Source of the DNA: Celerinatantimonas yamalensis | GTDB taxonomy: Bacteria > Pseudomonadota > Gammaproteobacteria > Enterobacterales > Celerinatantimonadaceae | Direction: 5' to 3' | Assembly: GCF_046054155.1 (NCBI RefSeq) | Contig: NZ_JBEQCT010000002.1 | Location: 248,001-312,000 of the forward strand | DNA: 64,000 nucleotides | Shown here: in pieces, positions 16,281 to 24,733 of the stretch | How positions within the stretch are numbered: the stretch's first letter is position 1 | How the letters are laid out: each line of letters starts with the position of its first letter | Program-made: the position numbers and the translations under genes | The notes under the pieces: generated by a model | The model's database searches: none | What the model was told of the DNA's origin: nothing | Seen by the model: the letters and a program-made list of their open reading frames with translations, nothing else

Positions 16281-16901
16281 ATGTATAGTGGAATTATCGA
16301 CGGTCATTACCCAGTCTGTGAGATCAACAACCAACCGGGGTTATTGTCATTTGATGTATTGTTTCCTGAATCCTTGCTCGGTGGACTTCAACTGGGAGCG
16401 AGCGTTGCAATCGATGGTGTCTGTCAAACGGTAAGCCGAATACAAGGCCAACAGATAGGCTTTGATGCAATGCAAGAAACATTAGATAAAACAACGCTTG
16501 GTCAACTCAGCCTCGGAGAAACTGTTAATGTCGAGCGATCGTTACGTCATGGCGATGAAAACGGAGGACATGAGTTATCTGGACATATCGATGGGCAGTT
16601 AACCATTATAAATGTTGAACATCGGCCAAATAACCACATTATCACCTTAGAAGTACCGAGTACCTTTCGTCGTTACGTTTTTAACAAAGGCTTTTTAGCT
16701 GTGCATGGTGCCAGTTTAACCGTCAGTGATTGGGATATCGCAACGGGCCAGTTTAATATTTATCTTATTCCTGAAACGTTGCGATTGACAAATTTAGGCC
16801 AATTTAAGCAAGGAGACTCACTGAATTTTGAGGTCGAACGGCGAACCCAAGTGATTGTGGATACCGTTGAGCGATATTTAAGAGAACATCTCTATGCTTA
16901 A
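16281..16901 (+). CDS. Riboflavin synthase alpha-chain family protein
   Basis: A 206-residue protein built of two lumazine-binding beta-barrel repeats (about 1-95 and 96-200). Motifs shared with riboflavin synthase are IDGVCQTVS with its cysteine, ELSGHIDG with its histidine, HGASLTVSD, YLIPETLRLTNLG and VDTVERYL at the C-terminus. Departures from the classic enzyme include MYSGI instead of MFTGI and QETLDKTTLG instead of PETLRRTNLG. It stands away from any rib operon. It could be the cell's riboflavin synthase or a diverged paralogue that binds lumazine or flavin. The ATG at 16281 is chosen because GAGGAG lies 8 bases upstream. Confidence 0.85.
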   Translation: MYSGIIDGHYPVCEINNQPGLLSFDVLFPESLLGGLQLGASVAIDGVCQTVSRIQGQQIGFDAMQETLDKTTLGQLSLGETVNVERSLRHGDENGGHELSGHIDGQLTIINVEHRPNNHIITLEVPSTFRRYVFNKGFLAVHGASLTVSDWDIATGQFNIYLIPETLRLTNLGQFKQGDSLNFEVERRTQVIVDTVERYLREHLYA

Positions 16902-16928
16902 TTTGCTGATGCGGGGAAGTCGATTCGC

Positions 16929-17429
16929 TTAGTCGTTCTGCGGAGATGGTAATTCCAATTCAATATTGGCTATCATCTGTTCTGGTACTGTGGTTGGCGC
17001 AAAACGGTGCACGCGTTGGCGATCGCGAGAAACTAAGAATTTAGTAAAATTCCATTTAATTCGCTGGGTTCCCATAACACCCGGTGCGGCTTCTTTTAAC
17101 CATTCAAACAACGGATGAGCGTGAGCGCCATTCACTTCAGTTTTGCTAAACAAATCAAAACTAACCTGATAGGTCGTTGTACAAAACTGTTGAATTTGCG
17201 CATTACCAGCTGGCTCTTGACCCGCAAATTGGTTGCAGGGAAAGCCTAAAATGTGAAAGCCTTGCGTTTGATAGCGTTGATACAACGCCTCAAGTTGCTG
17301 ATATTGACTGGTAAAACCACATTCACTGGCGGTGTTAACTATCACTAACACATCATCATCATAAGACGCTAACGAAAATGGTTGATGAGAGATCGTTTCC
17401 AAGATTAGCTCGGATGGAAATGTTTGCAT
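16929..17429 (-). CDS. Glutathione peroxidase family thiol peroxidase
   Basis: A 166-residue thioredoxin-fold peroxidase. The peroxidatic cysteine is in VIVNTASECGFTSQY, the glutamine in GFPCNQFAGQEP, and the tryptophan-asparagine pair in IKWNFTKFLVS; these complete the catalytic tetrad. It carries Cys rather than Sec, as in BtuE-type bacterial enzymes, which reduce hydroperoxides mainly with thioredoxin. The start is the ATG at 17429, preceded by GGCGGAG. The frame open to 17462 adds residues not typical of the family. Confidence 0.94.
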   Translation of the reverse strand: MQTFPSELILETISHQPFSLASYDDDVLVIVNTASECGFTSQYQQLEALYQRYQTQGFHILGFPCNQFAGQEPAGNAQIQQFCTTTYQVSFDLFSKTEVNGAHAHPLFEWLKEAAPGVMGTQRIKWNFTKFLVSRDRQRVHRFAPTTVPEQMIANIELELPSPQND

Positions 17430-18013
17430 GCTCGCTCCGCCTTTGTTGTATGTAGCAATCACTCATGGGCCATGGTAGAATTGTCACAGTTGTTACTCAA
17501 TTTTGCCTATCTCAGCATCTATTTTTTAATCTCAAACTATACCACAAGAAAAGATCCATCTCTTCTGCGCTTTTTTAGTGATCTTACTTTTGTTTTAGCA
17601 CACAATATAGTGATTACGATAATCTAATATCGTGAAAATTAAAAAATTTAGTATGTTAACAAATAATCGGTTAAGAATTATTCATTTCTGCCGATAGTAT
17701 TGTTGAGAGACAAGGAGTAGTGGTTTTAGTCGACGTTTAGATAAGTTAAGACATTATATAATCAGCACGTTGGTATCATCATCAACGGTTAAAATGCATA
17801 ATGTTTTGAACATCAAAAATTTATCAAGTCACTGTCAAAACCAAGCACAATAGGCTAGCATGAATCTTGCATCCTATTGGTAAGCATCATGGAAGGGTTA
17901 ACATAGCTGTGACATCGATTCATGTGTGGGTGAGTCCATAGGCGTTCCCCCATTCCCATCCATGACAGGTCGATGAGATGTTTCACCAAAGCCCGACCAA
18001 TAGAGGCATTGAC
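17430..18013. other. Intergenic region without a recognisable gene
   Basis: These 584 AT-rich bases separate divergent genes. A 67-codon plus-strand open frame (17424-17627) lacks a ribosome-binding site and any family resemblance. I see no structured RNA I can support. It presumably carries both promoters. Confidence 0.4.
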
Positions 18014-18724
18014 ATGAAAGTTGTTGATTTTTTAAAGAAAAAGAAAGAAACTTTAGCTCAGCATCAGTTTGATTTTATTGATCTAAAAGATCGCATTCCA
18101 CCTGTATTATTGGATCATTGGGCCGAATTTATCAACCGAGCCAATAGTATTCAGATCATCAATTGGGCTAGAGAGCATCAACTTCTATCAGCGGATGAAA
18201 ACGGCCAAAATAACCGTCAGGTCAAAACGGTTGAAACCACGCCTATTGTTTTGCCGCCACAAGCCCAAACATTACTGGCAAAGCTATCTGCTCAGCTTGG
18301 CGAAGAGATCCATGTAGGCGAGTGGTTTACAGTTGATCAAGAGCGAATCAATCAGTTTGCCAATGTGACTGAAGATCAACAATGGATCCATACTGATCCA
18401 GTACGGGCCCAGCAAGAATCGCCTTTTAAAAGTACCATTGCTCATGGTTTTTTAACCTTGTCTTTGCTACCCATGCTCACCGATAGTATCGATGCATCAC
18501 AATCGCCCTATCCAGGAGTGCGAATGACCGTTAATTACGGTTTAAACGAAGTTCGTTTTTTATATCCAGTCAAAGCTGGAAGTCGCGTACGAGCGAGCAC
18601 CAAACTTAGATCGGTAATCCCCATCAAACGCGGATTAGAAGTGGTCAAAGAGATCCGAGTGCAAATTGAAGGCACTCGTCGCCCAGCTTGCATTGCACAA
18701 ACAGTGATTCGTCTATATTTTTAA
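18014..18724 (+). CDS. MaoC-family (R)-specific enoyl-CoA hydratase-like protein
   Basis: A 236-residue protein. The C-terminal 145 residues form a hot-dog fold with the hydratase motif QFANVTEDQQWIHTDPVRA, then STIAHGFLTLSLLP, which contains the catalytic Asp/His pair. Such enzymes hydrate trans-2-enoyl-CoA and often feed (R)-3-hydroxyacyl-CoA to polyhydroxyalkanoate or fatty acid pathways. The first 80 residues (FLKKKKETLAQHQFDF...) are a helical extension of unknown role. I chose the ATG at 18014, which follows AGAGG. The frame is open to 17978 but without a ribosome-binding site there. Confidence 0.9.
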   Translation: MKVVDFLKKKKETLAQHQFDFIDLKDRIPPVLLDHWAEFINRANSIQIINWAREHQLLSADENGQNNRQVKTVETTPIVLPPQAQTLLAKLSAQLGEEIHVGEWFTVDQERINQFANVTEDQQWIHTDPVRAQQESPFKSTIAHGFLTLSLLPMLTDSIDASQSPYPGVRMTVNYGLNEVRFLYPVKAGSRVRASTKLRSVIPIKRGLEVVKEIRVQIEGTRRPACIAQTVIRLYF

Positions 18725-18759
18725 GTAACTTTGAGTTCTATTTATCAGCTAGGAAACAA

Positions 18760-18777
18760 AGCGCTCTTTTGAGCGCT
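18760..18777. terminator. Hairpin between convergent genes
   Basis: AGCGCTC-TTTT-GAGCGCT forms a perfect 7-bp stem with a T4 loop between the maoC-like gene and the minus-strand yjjG-like gene. The minus-strand reading is followed by TTTGTTT, a weak U-tract. Confidence 0.55.
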
Positions 18778-18849
18778 CACAGTATCTAGACGATTACCAG
18801 CCTCGAATAAAAAATCACATAACACTCATTTTGGTCGTTCCCGTGGCGG

Positions 18850-19563
18850 TTATCCATGGTCAATACCCAGCCATGGTGGCAACTGCGATAATTGCTGAAT
18901 TTGATAGGTCATCGGCTCAGAGCTTGCCTGTGATTTCGGGTTAAACCAGACTTGATCGATGCCGACCCCCCGAGCCCCAGCTATATCGGCTTCTAAGCTG
19001 TCCCCTACCATTAAACATTCAGAGGCGGTTGCGCCGACAACCACCATCGCATGCTCAAAAATATCAGGATTTGGTTTATGCATTCCCAACTCATCTGAGA
19101 TAAAAACCCGATCGAAATAGCTATTAAGATTTGCTGAACGCAGCTTATTATACTGAGTTTCACTAAAACCGTTGGTGATCAAATGTAACTGAAAGTGCCC
19201 ATGGAGCTGAGCCAAACATTGATGGCACCCAGGAAAGACACCTGACATCTGAGAGCAATGTTCGAGAAACCACTCGTCAAATTGTTGACTACTGAGCGAA
19301 AATTGAGCCGGATCAACCCCTAGAGCGGTAAAAGTTTGATCAAATCGCTTTGCTCGCAGCTGATGTTTGTCAATCTCACCTTGATTAAAGCGTATCCAAA
19401 GCTGCTGATTCACTGCTTCATACACATCAATAAACCGTTGTTCAGAAAATTGACTCATCGACAAAAATTGTTGATAGAGCTGCCGTAGTACATGCCGAGC
19501 ATTATTTTCAAAGTCCCAAAGAGTATGGTCTAAATCAAAAAAGATGTGTCGATAACTTATCAT
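18850..19563 (-). CDS. yjjG: YjjG-family pyrimidine 5'-nucleotidase (HAD hydrolase)
   Basis: A 237-residue haloacid-dehalogenase-like phosphatase. Motif I is FFDLDHTLWDFE with the nucleophilic aspartate. Motif II is LITNGFSETQYNKL. The later GMHKPNPDIF lysine and VGDSLEADIAGA complete the active site. TLWDFE with NGFSETQ is characteristic of the YjjG group, which dephosphorylates dUMP, dTMP and non-canonical pyrimidine nucleotides. Its start overlaps the stop of the upstream TetR gene by 4 bases, so the two are co-translated and the hydrolase may share that repressor's control. Confidence 0.93.
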   Translation of the reverse strand: MISYRHIFFDLDHTLWDFENNARHVLRQLYQQFLSMSQFSEQRFIDVYEAVNQQLWIRFNQGEIDKHQLRAKRFDQTFTALGVDPAQFSLSSQQFDEWFLEHCSQMSGVFPGCHQCLAQLHGHFQLHLITNGFSETQYNKLRSANLNSYFDRVFISDELGMHKPNPDIFEHAMVVVGATASECLMVGDSLEADIAGARGVGIDQVWFNPKSQASSEPMTYQIQQLSQLPPWLGIDHG

Positions 19564-20138
19564 TGAGGTTCTCGTATTAGTTGGATCTGTAGATCAACGC
19601 AGGCATATAACGACTTTTCATCAGCCATAAAACTCGGTAGGCTACGCAAACCAAATATATTGACTAACAGCACCCAGGCAGCCTCTGCGGGCATCACACC
19701 TTGGCGTAAAAGTCCTTGCGTTTGTGCTAATTGCAATTGCTGTTCAATGCGCACTAGCAGCTGCTGCCATGGCTCGGATAGGGTCTCTCGAATATCTTCA
19801 TCGACTGCACTAAAATCAGCCACTGTACGACTTAACAAACAATGCGACTGACTCAAACACAACTTTGCCACTAATTGGCGCAAATATTGGTGGATCCCTT
19901 CTAATGGATCACCGCTTTCAAAGCATACTTGGCTCTGTTGCCAGCGGCTTTCAATAAATTGAGTCAAAGCAGCCAATAGAACGCCACGTTTATTTTTAAA
20001 AGCACAATATAAACTTCCAGGATGCAATCCCGTTGCCAACTTAAGGTCTTGCATCGTAGTATTGGCATATCCTTTTTGACAAAACACATCCATCGCGGCT
20101 TCTAGTACTTGCTGACGATCAAATTCTGCAGTTCTCAT
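19560..20138 (-). CDS. TetR-family repressor, divergent from an Old Yellow Enzyme
   Basis: A 192-residue TetR regulator. The N-terminal helix-turn-helix reads VLEAAMDVFCQKGYANTTMQDLKLATGLHPGSLYCAFKNK (about residues 11-50). The remainder is an all-helical ligand domain with cysteines at CQKGY, CFESGD and CLLSRT. It faces the Old Yellow Enzyme gene, like NemR-NemA of E. coli, where NemR senses electrophiles through cysteine oxidation or modification. A perfect inverted repeat between the two genes is the likely operator. By analogy it would release the promoter on electrophile stress. It is not close enough to be called NemR outright. Confidence 0.92.
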   Translation of the reverse strand: MRTAEFDRQQVLEAAMDVFCQKGYANTTMQDLKLATGLHPGSLYCAFKNKRGVLLAALTQFIESRWQQSQVCFESGDPLEGIHQYLRQLVAKLCLSQSHCLLSRTVADFSAVDEDIRETLSEPWQQLLVRIEQQLQLAQTQGLLRQGVMPAEAAWVLLVNIFGLRSLPSFMADEKSLYACVDLQIQLIREPQ

Positions 20139-20242
20139 AATCCATATTCAGTTAGGTTAGCCGTCAAAGTGTAACGAATCGTAAGACAAATAACTATCCT
20201 CTCCAACCGACTTGCTCAGATGTCCAATATAACTTAATCTTG

Positions 20243-20265
20243 AACGATTATTCAAAATAATCGTT
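20243..20265. promoter_or_regulatory. Perfect 10-3-10 inverted repeat, probable TetR operator
   Basis: AACGATTATT, then CAA, then AATAATCGTT: ten matched bases on each side of a 3-base spacer. It lies in the middle of the 250-base divergent region, 105 bases from the TetR start and 123 from the Old Yellow Enzyme start. The size and symmetry suit two TetR dimers or one extended dimer site. Confidence 0.75.
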
Positions 20266-20388
20266 AGTACGCTCATTTTGGTATCGGTCTGGTTCAGCTG
20301 ATAATACTTGGATAGTGAATCATGCTCGCTCGTTTTTCAGCTGTACCGATGAAAACAGATACAAATTGGTTTTTGCCATGGAGACACT

Positions 20389-21441
20389 ATGTCACTCGAT
20401 AAACTACTTAGTCATTATTCACTTAACGGCTCACTTACGCTTGCTAATCACGTTGTAATGGCACCACTAACACGCTGTTTTGCTGATGAACAACTCGTTC
20501 CAACTGCCGAAATGGTCGCCTACTACGCTCGCCGAGCTAACGTTGGACTGATCATTACCGAGGCCACTATCATCAGAAAAGATGGTCAAGGCTATCCGAA
20601 TACCCCTGGAATCTTCAGCGATGCGCAAATCCAAGGCTGGCAGCATGTGACCCATGCCGTGCATCAACATCATGGCTTGATTTTCTCTCAGCTTTGGCAT
20701 ACAGGTCGAGTCGCTCATCCGGCTTTTTTTGACCCGCAAGGCCAAGTTGTTGCCCCATCAGCTATCGCTGCACATGGCAGCGTTCCAAGACGCCGCGAGT
20801 TGACTTATCAAACACCTCATGCGCTGAACGAAGATGAAATAGCCATATTAGTGAATGATTATGCTCAAGCGGCTAAAAATGCACGCCAAGCAGGGTTTGA
20901 TGGTGTTGAAATTCACGCGGCTAATGGTTATTTGATTGATCAATTCCTGCACTATGATAGCAATCGCCGTGATGACAATTATGGGGGCGATGCGAAACGA
21001 ATGGTTCGTTTTGCCTTAGAAGTCGTCGATGCAATTAGTACTGCGATAGGCGCTGACCGCGTTGGCATTCGACTATCTCCCCTAGGATATGTCAATAGTA
21101 TTACCCCAGACAGCCGTGATCGGGACGTCTTTGACACCCTGCTGGAAGCACTCAATCACAGAGAACTTGCTTATGTTCATGCAGGCTTGTTTGATCATGC
21201 CACCAGCTCGGCTATCTTCGATGGGAATATTAGTCACTATCTACGTTCACATAGCCAGCATACTTATATTGCCGTAGGTGGTTTTACGCCAAGCTCTGCC
21301 GAACAAGGTCTAGTCGATGAGCACTTTGATTTGGTTGCGATAGGGCGACCATTAATTGCTAATCCCGATTATATTGATCGTTTACGTGCCGATGAAGCGC
21401 TCATCGATTATCATGAACAGATGCTCACTTCATTAGATTAA
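20389..21441 (+). CDS. Old Yellow Enzyme family alkene reductase (NemA-like)
   Basis: A 350-residue FMN-binding TIM barrel. The active-site motif GVEIHAANGYLIDQFLHYDSNRR contains the substrate-binding His-x-x-Asn pair. MAPLTRCFADE near the N-terminus and QLWHTGRVAHP are further hallmarks. GGFTPSSAEQGLVDEHFDLVAIGRPLIANPD forms the FMN phosphate site. Members reduce activated alkenes, quinones, N-ethylmaleimide or nitro compounds with NADPH. The RCFA segment carries the redox-modulating cysteine seen in some subfamilies. A GGAG site precedes the ATG. The divergent TetR gene suggests induction by electrophiles. Confidence 0.95.
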   Translation: MSLDKLLSHYSLNGSLTLANHVVMAPLTRCFADEQLVPTAEMVAYYARRANVGLIITEATIIRKDGQGYPNTPGIFSDAQIQGWQHVTHAVHQHHGLIFSQLWHTGRVAHPAFFDPQGQVVAPSAIAAHGSVPRRRELTYQTPHALNEDEIAILVNDYAQAAKNARQAGFDGVEIHAANGYLIDQFLHYDSNRRDDNYGGDAKRMVRFALEVVDAISTAIGADRVGIRLSPLGYVNSITPDSRDRDVFDTLLEALNHRELAYVHAGLFDHATSSAIFDGNISHYLRSHSQHTYIAVGGFTPSSAEQGLVDEHFDLVAIGRPLIANPDYIDRLRADEALIDYHEQMLTSLD

Positions 21442-21537
21442 CGCACTCACGCGCAATACTTTCAGGCATTGAGCTCTGGTTAAATTGTATGAAATTGAGT
21501 TTTATTTATTGAGCTTAACTTGAGAGCAGAAAAAACA

Positions 21538-21557
21538 GGGCCTAGCATGCTAGGCCC
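21538..21557 (-). terminator. 20-bp perfect palindrome, terminator-like on the minus strand
   Basis: GGGCCTAGCA directly followed by its reverse complement TGCTAGGCCC. Read on the minus strand it is followed by TGTTTTTT, which would make an intrinsic terminator for transcripts coming from the right. On the plus strand it stands 97 bases after the Old Yellow Enzyme stop without a T-run. The tight symmetry could also be a protein site. Confidence 0.55.
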
Positions 21558-21628
21558 GCGGCGGCTGATGCCCACAGCAACACTATAGATTATGGTTCAG
21601 ATCTCAAACACGCTAGAGGAAGAACGCT

Positions 21629-22420
21629 ATGCCATCACACCCGTGGCAACACCGTTATACTCGAAACGGCCCTGACTATCGTTTTGATAGTAATGTAAGC
21701 TTTATCGATATCAAACAGCAGTTTGGTTTTTCAACTATTCGCTTGGGTCGCTGGGTCAGTATCTTCGAGCAGCAACTGGCGGCTAATCTGATTTTTGATG
21801 CACTAGCCGATTTAAGCTTTATCTTAAATGTACCGCCATCTACTTTAGGGCTTCGTCAAAGTTTACATTTAGCCTTTGGCTGTGATGGTTCTGTTGATGC
21901 CAAAGCTCACTACCAACCCAATAAACGCACCTTAGCGCTTGCCAAAAATGCTGGAGGCGGCGCTTTAGCTCATGAATTTTGGCATGCATTTGACCACTAT
22001 ATTACCCAACATCTCTACCCTCATGCCCGAGAAGCGCTAGCAAGCCATGCTTGGCTTCATCACCATCAATACGCAAGCCACCCGTTGAATGAACGATTAG
22101 TTACATTGTTTAATCACGCCATGCTCGGCGAAGATGCAACCCAACCCTCGCGTTACCTACAACAGGCGATAGCCCTCGATAAACACCATCAAAGTCATTA
22201 CTACAGTCAGCCCACTGAACTGATGGCGCGAGCCTTTGAAGCCTTTGTACAAGACAGCGAGATCACCAATGATTTTTTAGTTTCTGGCTCGCACCAATCA
22301 CTGCTTGCGAAAGCTGGGGGCTATCCACAAGGTGACTGTCGTAAGCAGCTTAACCAGAATTTTTATCAGTACTTTACAGCGCTCGGCCAAGCGCTACAGG
22401 CGCAAAAATCAATTAAGTAA
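21629..22420 (+). CDS. CLCA_X-family putative zinc metallopeptidase
   Basis: A 263-residue protein with an HExxH-type zincin motif, H115-E-F-W-H119, in GGGALAHEFWHAFDHYI. The surrounding pattern (LHLAFGCDGSVDAKAHYQPNKRTLALAKNAGGGALAHE, split here only for reading) resembles the LPD1/CLCA_X domain found in vibrios and in large polyvalent phage or element proteins. PTELMARAFEAFVQ further on likely supplies the third zinc ligand, a glutamate. No signal peptide is visible, so it is probably cytoplasmic. The function is unknown. An AGAGGAAG site precedes the ATG. It stands alone between an Old Yellow Enzyme and a convergent RNA methylase gene. Confidence 0.82.
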   Translation: MPSHPWQHRYTRNGPDYRFDSNVSFIDIKQQFGFSTIRLGRWVSIFEQQLAANLIFDALADLSFILNVPPSTLGLRQSLHLAFGCDGSVDAKAHYQPNKRTLALAKNAGGGALAHEFWHAFDHYITQHLYPHAREALASHAWLHHHQYASHPLNERLVTLFNHAMLGEDATQPSRYLQQAIALDKHHQSHYYSQPTELMARAFEAFVQDSEITNDFLVSGSHQSLLAKAGGYPQGDCRKQLNQNFYQYFTALGQALQAQKSIK

Positions 22421-22424
22421 CCAC

Positions 22425-22916
22425 TTAACAAACGGGTGAAAGTAACGCCGGTTGCGTTAATAACGATTTACATAACCGGTCATAAAGCACCACATTCACT
22501 GTCGCCGCTAAATTCATGCATCCTTGAGTGGGGATATATACCACATCCTCACACCAGTCGAGCAAGGTACGATCGATTGATCCGTCCTCTGGACCAAAGA
22601 TATAAAAAGCCTTATCAGGATGCTGATAATTTATCAGCGGTTTAGCTTGACGAGACAGCTCAACGGCCACCGGGCGAGCCCCTTTGGGCAACACCTGCCG
22701 CAGATCGTCAACACCTAATGTGGGGATCCGTTGATGCATCTTTTTTGTATCGGTCACATACCGACTAGCCCGATAGTAACGAGTACCCGTATAAAAAATT
22801 GACGAAGCCCCATAACACCCAGCGGCCCTTAAAATTGAACCAACATTTTCGGGTGACTTGGGGTTGACAAGGCCGATGCTCGTAAACGATGCGGCAACCA
22901 CACCTTTATTATCCAT
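22425..22916 (-). CDS. SPOUT (TrmH-like) RNA methyltransferase
   Basis: A compact 163-residue SpoU-family protein consisting only of the trefoil-knot methyltransferase domain. Motif 1 is LVNPKSPENVGSILRAAGCYGA with the conserved N and R. Motif 2 is FYIFGPEDGSI and motif 3 is IPTQGCMNLAATVNVVLYD. These bind SAM and place a 2'-O-methyl group on RNA. The target cannot be read from the sequence. Its start overlaps the end of the DUF2333 gene by 8 bases, so it is the second gene of that transcript. It ends 4 bases from the convergent CLCA_X gene. Confidence 0.9.
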   Translation of the reverse strand: MDNKGVVAASFTSIGLVNPKSPENVGSILRAAGCYGASSIFYTGTRYYRASRYVTDTKKMHQRIPTLGVDDLRQVLPKGARPVAVELSRQAKPLINYQHPDKAFYIFGPEDGSIDRTLLDWCEDVVYIPTQGCMNLAATVNVVLYDRLCKSLLTQPALLSPVC

Positions 22917-23901
22917 TATTTAGTAACTCAATTAGATCAATCACAGCTGCATTACAGCGTGAAATATAATTTGCCATGACTAAGGAATGGTTAGCTAAAA
23001 TGCCAAATCCACTGCCATTCAGTATCATAGGGCTCCATACAGGCTGTTGGGTCGCTTCGAGTTCGCGGATGATTTGACGGACACTGACCACCGCATTCTT
23101 TTTCACTAACACATCGTGAAAGTCAATTTCAACCGCTCTCATCAGCTCTAACAAGGCCCATGACGAGCCGCGTGCCCGATAAAAGACATTATCCAATTGC
23201 ATCCAACTGGTTTTATCTTGAATATTCGAATCAACCGATGGCGCATCAGGGTTGGTGTCTTTAAGCGAGGTGTTCAGTTGCGCTCTCCCGACACTGGCAC
23301 TGAGTTGCTGTGACATAGAGCCCAGACGATTTTGTACCTCTTTGAGCCAATCAACCAGATTATCAGCCCGAGCATAAAAATGCGCTTGATTGGCATTGTT
23401 TAACGATAATCGATGACGGTAGTCGCCCAATAGCTCAATCCCTTTACTATATTCACTTTCAGCACTTGGAAACATCCAGCTTTGATGATCGATATAGAAC
23501 TTAGGTTGGGCGATTTTTAAATCAATATCTTCTTCTGACTGACTTTGACTGCGGCTCAGATCTTTACGCATGATCAATGTCATATCACGAATTTGAGTCA
23601 AGACGCCAAGTTCCCAAGATGGCATATTGTCCATGAATACTGAGGGAGGCATGATATCATTACTTAAATAGCCACCAGGCTTATCTAATAGTGTTTGCGC
23701 CAAACGCATCAGTGTCGTGGTGGTCACAAATCCAGGAACAATGGGTTGATTAATCTGTTTGGATACTTGCTGAGAGTATTTCTCGACATCAAACGTATCT
23801 GGCTCTTGGCTCCAATAGACGCTAATACCATAAAACACCAAGAAAATAACGGCCAGCGCAGCCGCAATCATTTTACTACGCCTTGACCAAGATCCTATCA
23901 T
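22909..23901 (-). CDS. DUF2333 inner-membrane protein
   Basis: A 330-residue protein with one N-terminal transmembrane helix (about 11-29, AAALAVIFLVFYGISVYW) and a large, mostly helical periplasmic part. The pattern PGFVTTTTLMRLAQTLLDKPGGYLSNDIMPPSVFMDNMPSWELG is what I recall for DUF2333. No enzymatic motif is seen and the function is unknown. An AGAGGAA ribosome-binding site precedes the ATG at 23901. It is the first gene of a two-gene unit with the SPOUT methyltransferase. Confidence 0.85.
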   Translation of the reverse strand: MIGSWSRRSKMIAAALAVIFLVFYGISVYWSQEPDTFDVEKYSQQVSKQINQPIVPGFVTTTTLMRLAQTLLDKPGGYLSNDIMPPSVFMDNMPSWELGVLTQIRDMTLIMRKDLSRSQSQSEEDIDLKIAQPKFYIDHQSWMFPSAESEYSKGIELLGDYRHRLSLNNANQAHFYARADNLVDWLKEVQNRLGSMSQQLSASVGRAQLNTSLKDTNPDAPSVDSNIQDKTSWMQLDNVFYRARGSSWALLELMRAVEIDFHDVLVKKNAVVSVRQIIRELEATQQPVWSPMILNGSGFGILANHSLVMANYISRCNAAVIDLIELLNNG

Positions 23902-24733
23902 ACGATTCCTCTCTATCTATTCTCTGATGTTTTGTCTGCTGTATTCTCGACGCCCTGCTCACCCCTATGGTAATTTAAGGATGAACAACCAAGTCTACCA
24001 TTGAAAGCAGTCAATGATGAAAAAGTTCCCTTATCAGCCCCGATTATTCCATCACACCTACAATAGAATATCTGGACAACGGGGCAACCATTGAGCAATG
24101 CAGATCATTCCCACTACTTTTCTAGAAAATAAGTCGTTTGTTACGACTTTTTAAACGCATGAATCGCGAAATAATGCCCATAGATCCCAACCACTCATCG
24201 GTGTATCAACCCCTATAAAAGTAATCTAGGTTGGGATTCACAATTCATTAACATTAAAATATGATCATAAATAACTCAAAAGATAAGCAACCATAGCTTC
24301 GTGTAATAAGCATAGCGCTTATCTTTTCTTAATATTGCAAAACATCAATCTAAAACTAAGACAAGACATCTTGAGCATTTCAACTTAGAACAGATGCAAA
24401 AGACGACCCTTCACGCTCTAATCATTTGATAAATCAAATATACGCTGATTTGCTAAGCGCGTATATTACACTCGGCAAGTCATGCCTTAAGCCGCGGAGG
24501 TAACAATCATATCGCCAAGCAGATATAAATGAACACCTCTCCGTGGGCATCTCTCAAAATGGCGTGCCTTTCGTTTTAAGCCCTCCTTTGACGTCCATTT
24601 GCCCTTATTAAGCTCACTAATGCTCATTGACTAGCTGAATGTAAGGTAATGTTCAATATATAAGATGCATTCGACTGTTCATCACAGCAAAGCTCAGGTA
24701 TGTTGAGGCAACGGTTAAGTTTAAAAGCGATAT
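23902..24733. other. 832-base intergenic region with nested inverted repeats
   Basis: I recognise no protein gene. At 24424-24439 ATTTGAT-AA-ATCAAAT is a perfect repeat. It overlaps a second one, AATATACGC (24437-24445) with GCGTATATT (24459-24467). These could be overlapping operators or a switchable RNA structure. The rest of the region shows nothing I can support. Confidence 0.4.
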
